Both the position numbers and the translations under genes were made by a program. Below the pieces are notes generated by a model that saw nothing but the letters and a program-made list of their open reading frames with translations, searched no databases and was not told where the DNA came from. From Methylovulum sp. (lineage in GTDB: Bacteria > Pseudomonadota > Gammaproteobacteria > Methylococcales > Methylomonadaceae): 6,139 nt of DNA. Below, piece after piece: positions 5,943 through 6,139 of this stretch (the first letter of the stretch is position 1; each line of letters begins with the position of its first letter). Where the stretch lies: NCBI GenBank assembly GCA_004299465.1, contig SCST01000342.1, positions 1 to 6,139 on the forward strand. Reading direction: 5' to 3'.

Positions 5943-6139
5943 ATGAATGCTGATAATGTTGCTAGCCACAATCCACGCTCCCTGGAAATTATCTTCAAGG
6001 AGCATCTCGATAACACGATAGAGTGCGGCAAGGCGCTTAGCGAGCTCTTCTTGAATCTTCAGGAACCTGATCAATCGATATCGAAGGTTAAACAGTTGGA
6101 AGAAAAGGGCGATAGACTCACGGCGGAGGCTTATCGCAG
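5943..6139 (+). CDS. DUF47 family (PhoU-like) protein, 3' end missing
   Basis: The frame opens at ATG 5943 and stays open to the window end, giving 65 complete codons. GAGG (5934-5937) lies five bases upstream of the start. The visible part is helical: IIFKEHLDNTIECGKALSEL (15-34), then a second helix containing KQLEEKGDRLTAEAYR (50-65). The L-E-x-K-G-D element (L52, E53, K55, G56, D57) is the hallmark of the first helical repeat of DUF47/PhoU-type proteins, in which acidic residues bind metal clusters. DUF47 proteins are usually cytoplasmic partners of Pit-type inorganic phosphate transporters; a pit gene would be expected just downstream, outside the window. Lower G+C than the operon and the spacer suggest a separate unit. 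Confidence 0.75.
   Translation, partial: MNADNVASHNPRSLEIIFKEHLDNTIECGKALSELFLNLQEPDQSISKVKQLEEKGDRLTAEAYR

Noticed and set aside
5877..6074. Antisense frame of 65 residues at the DUF47 start
   Set aside because: The + strand frame has a Shine-Dalgarno site and the DUF47 hallmark residues, while the antisense frame matches nothing I recognise.
1..6139. CRISPR array, tRNA, rRNA or intact insertion sequence
   Set aside because: No regularly spaced identical repeats, no cloverleaf-like sequence in the intergenic regions and no transposase-like protein were seen.

Overview
The window looks like a chromosomal segment of a Gram-negative proteobacterium. It has Sec-type signal peptides, a periplasmic foldase gene, a HupE/UreJ-type membrane protein and a DUF47/PhoU-like gene. 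A gammaproteobacterium, possibly a methylotroph relative, is a guess from general appearance; no rRNA or other marker fixes the taxonomy. All recognised genes lie on the + strand.

Layout: (1) Positions 1-1131 hold the 3' part of a gene for a probable secreted beta-propeller-type repeat protein. (2) Positions 1132-1661 form a ~530-base non-coding stretch with a GC-rich hairpin, a terminator-like 11-bp inverted repeat, a weak promoter candidate and a small inverted repeat. (3) Positions 1662-5796 hold a compact three-gene operon with overlapping genes. It encodes a secreted, cysteine-rich DUF3604 protein with PHP-like metal-site motifs, a membrane-anchored parvulin-type peptidyl-prolyl isomerase (PPIase) or chaperone, and a HupE/UreJ-like multi-pass membrane protein with intramembrane His/Asp/Glu residues. 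(4) Positions 5797-5942 are a short AT-richer spacer with a perfect 12-bp palindrome and a degenerate short repeat pair. (5) From 5943 to the window end is the 5' part of a DUF47 (PhoU-like) gene.

The operon is the interesting part. A plausible model, which is inference only, is that the HupE-like protein moves or senses a transition metal, the anchored foldase helps the disulfide-rich DUF3604 protein fold after export, and the DUF3604 protein is a periplasmic metal-dependent hydrolase-like enzyme of unknown substrate. I know of no established function for such a trio. The operon is also visibly richer in G+C than both flanks (60-base samples counted by hand: about 62-67% inside, 43-58% outside), so it may have a separate history.
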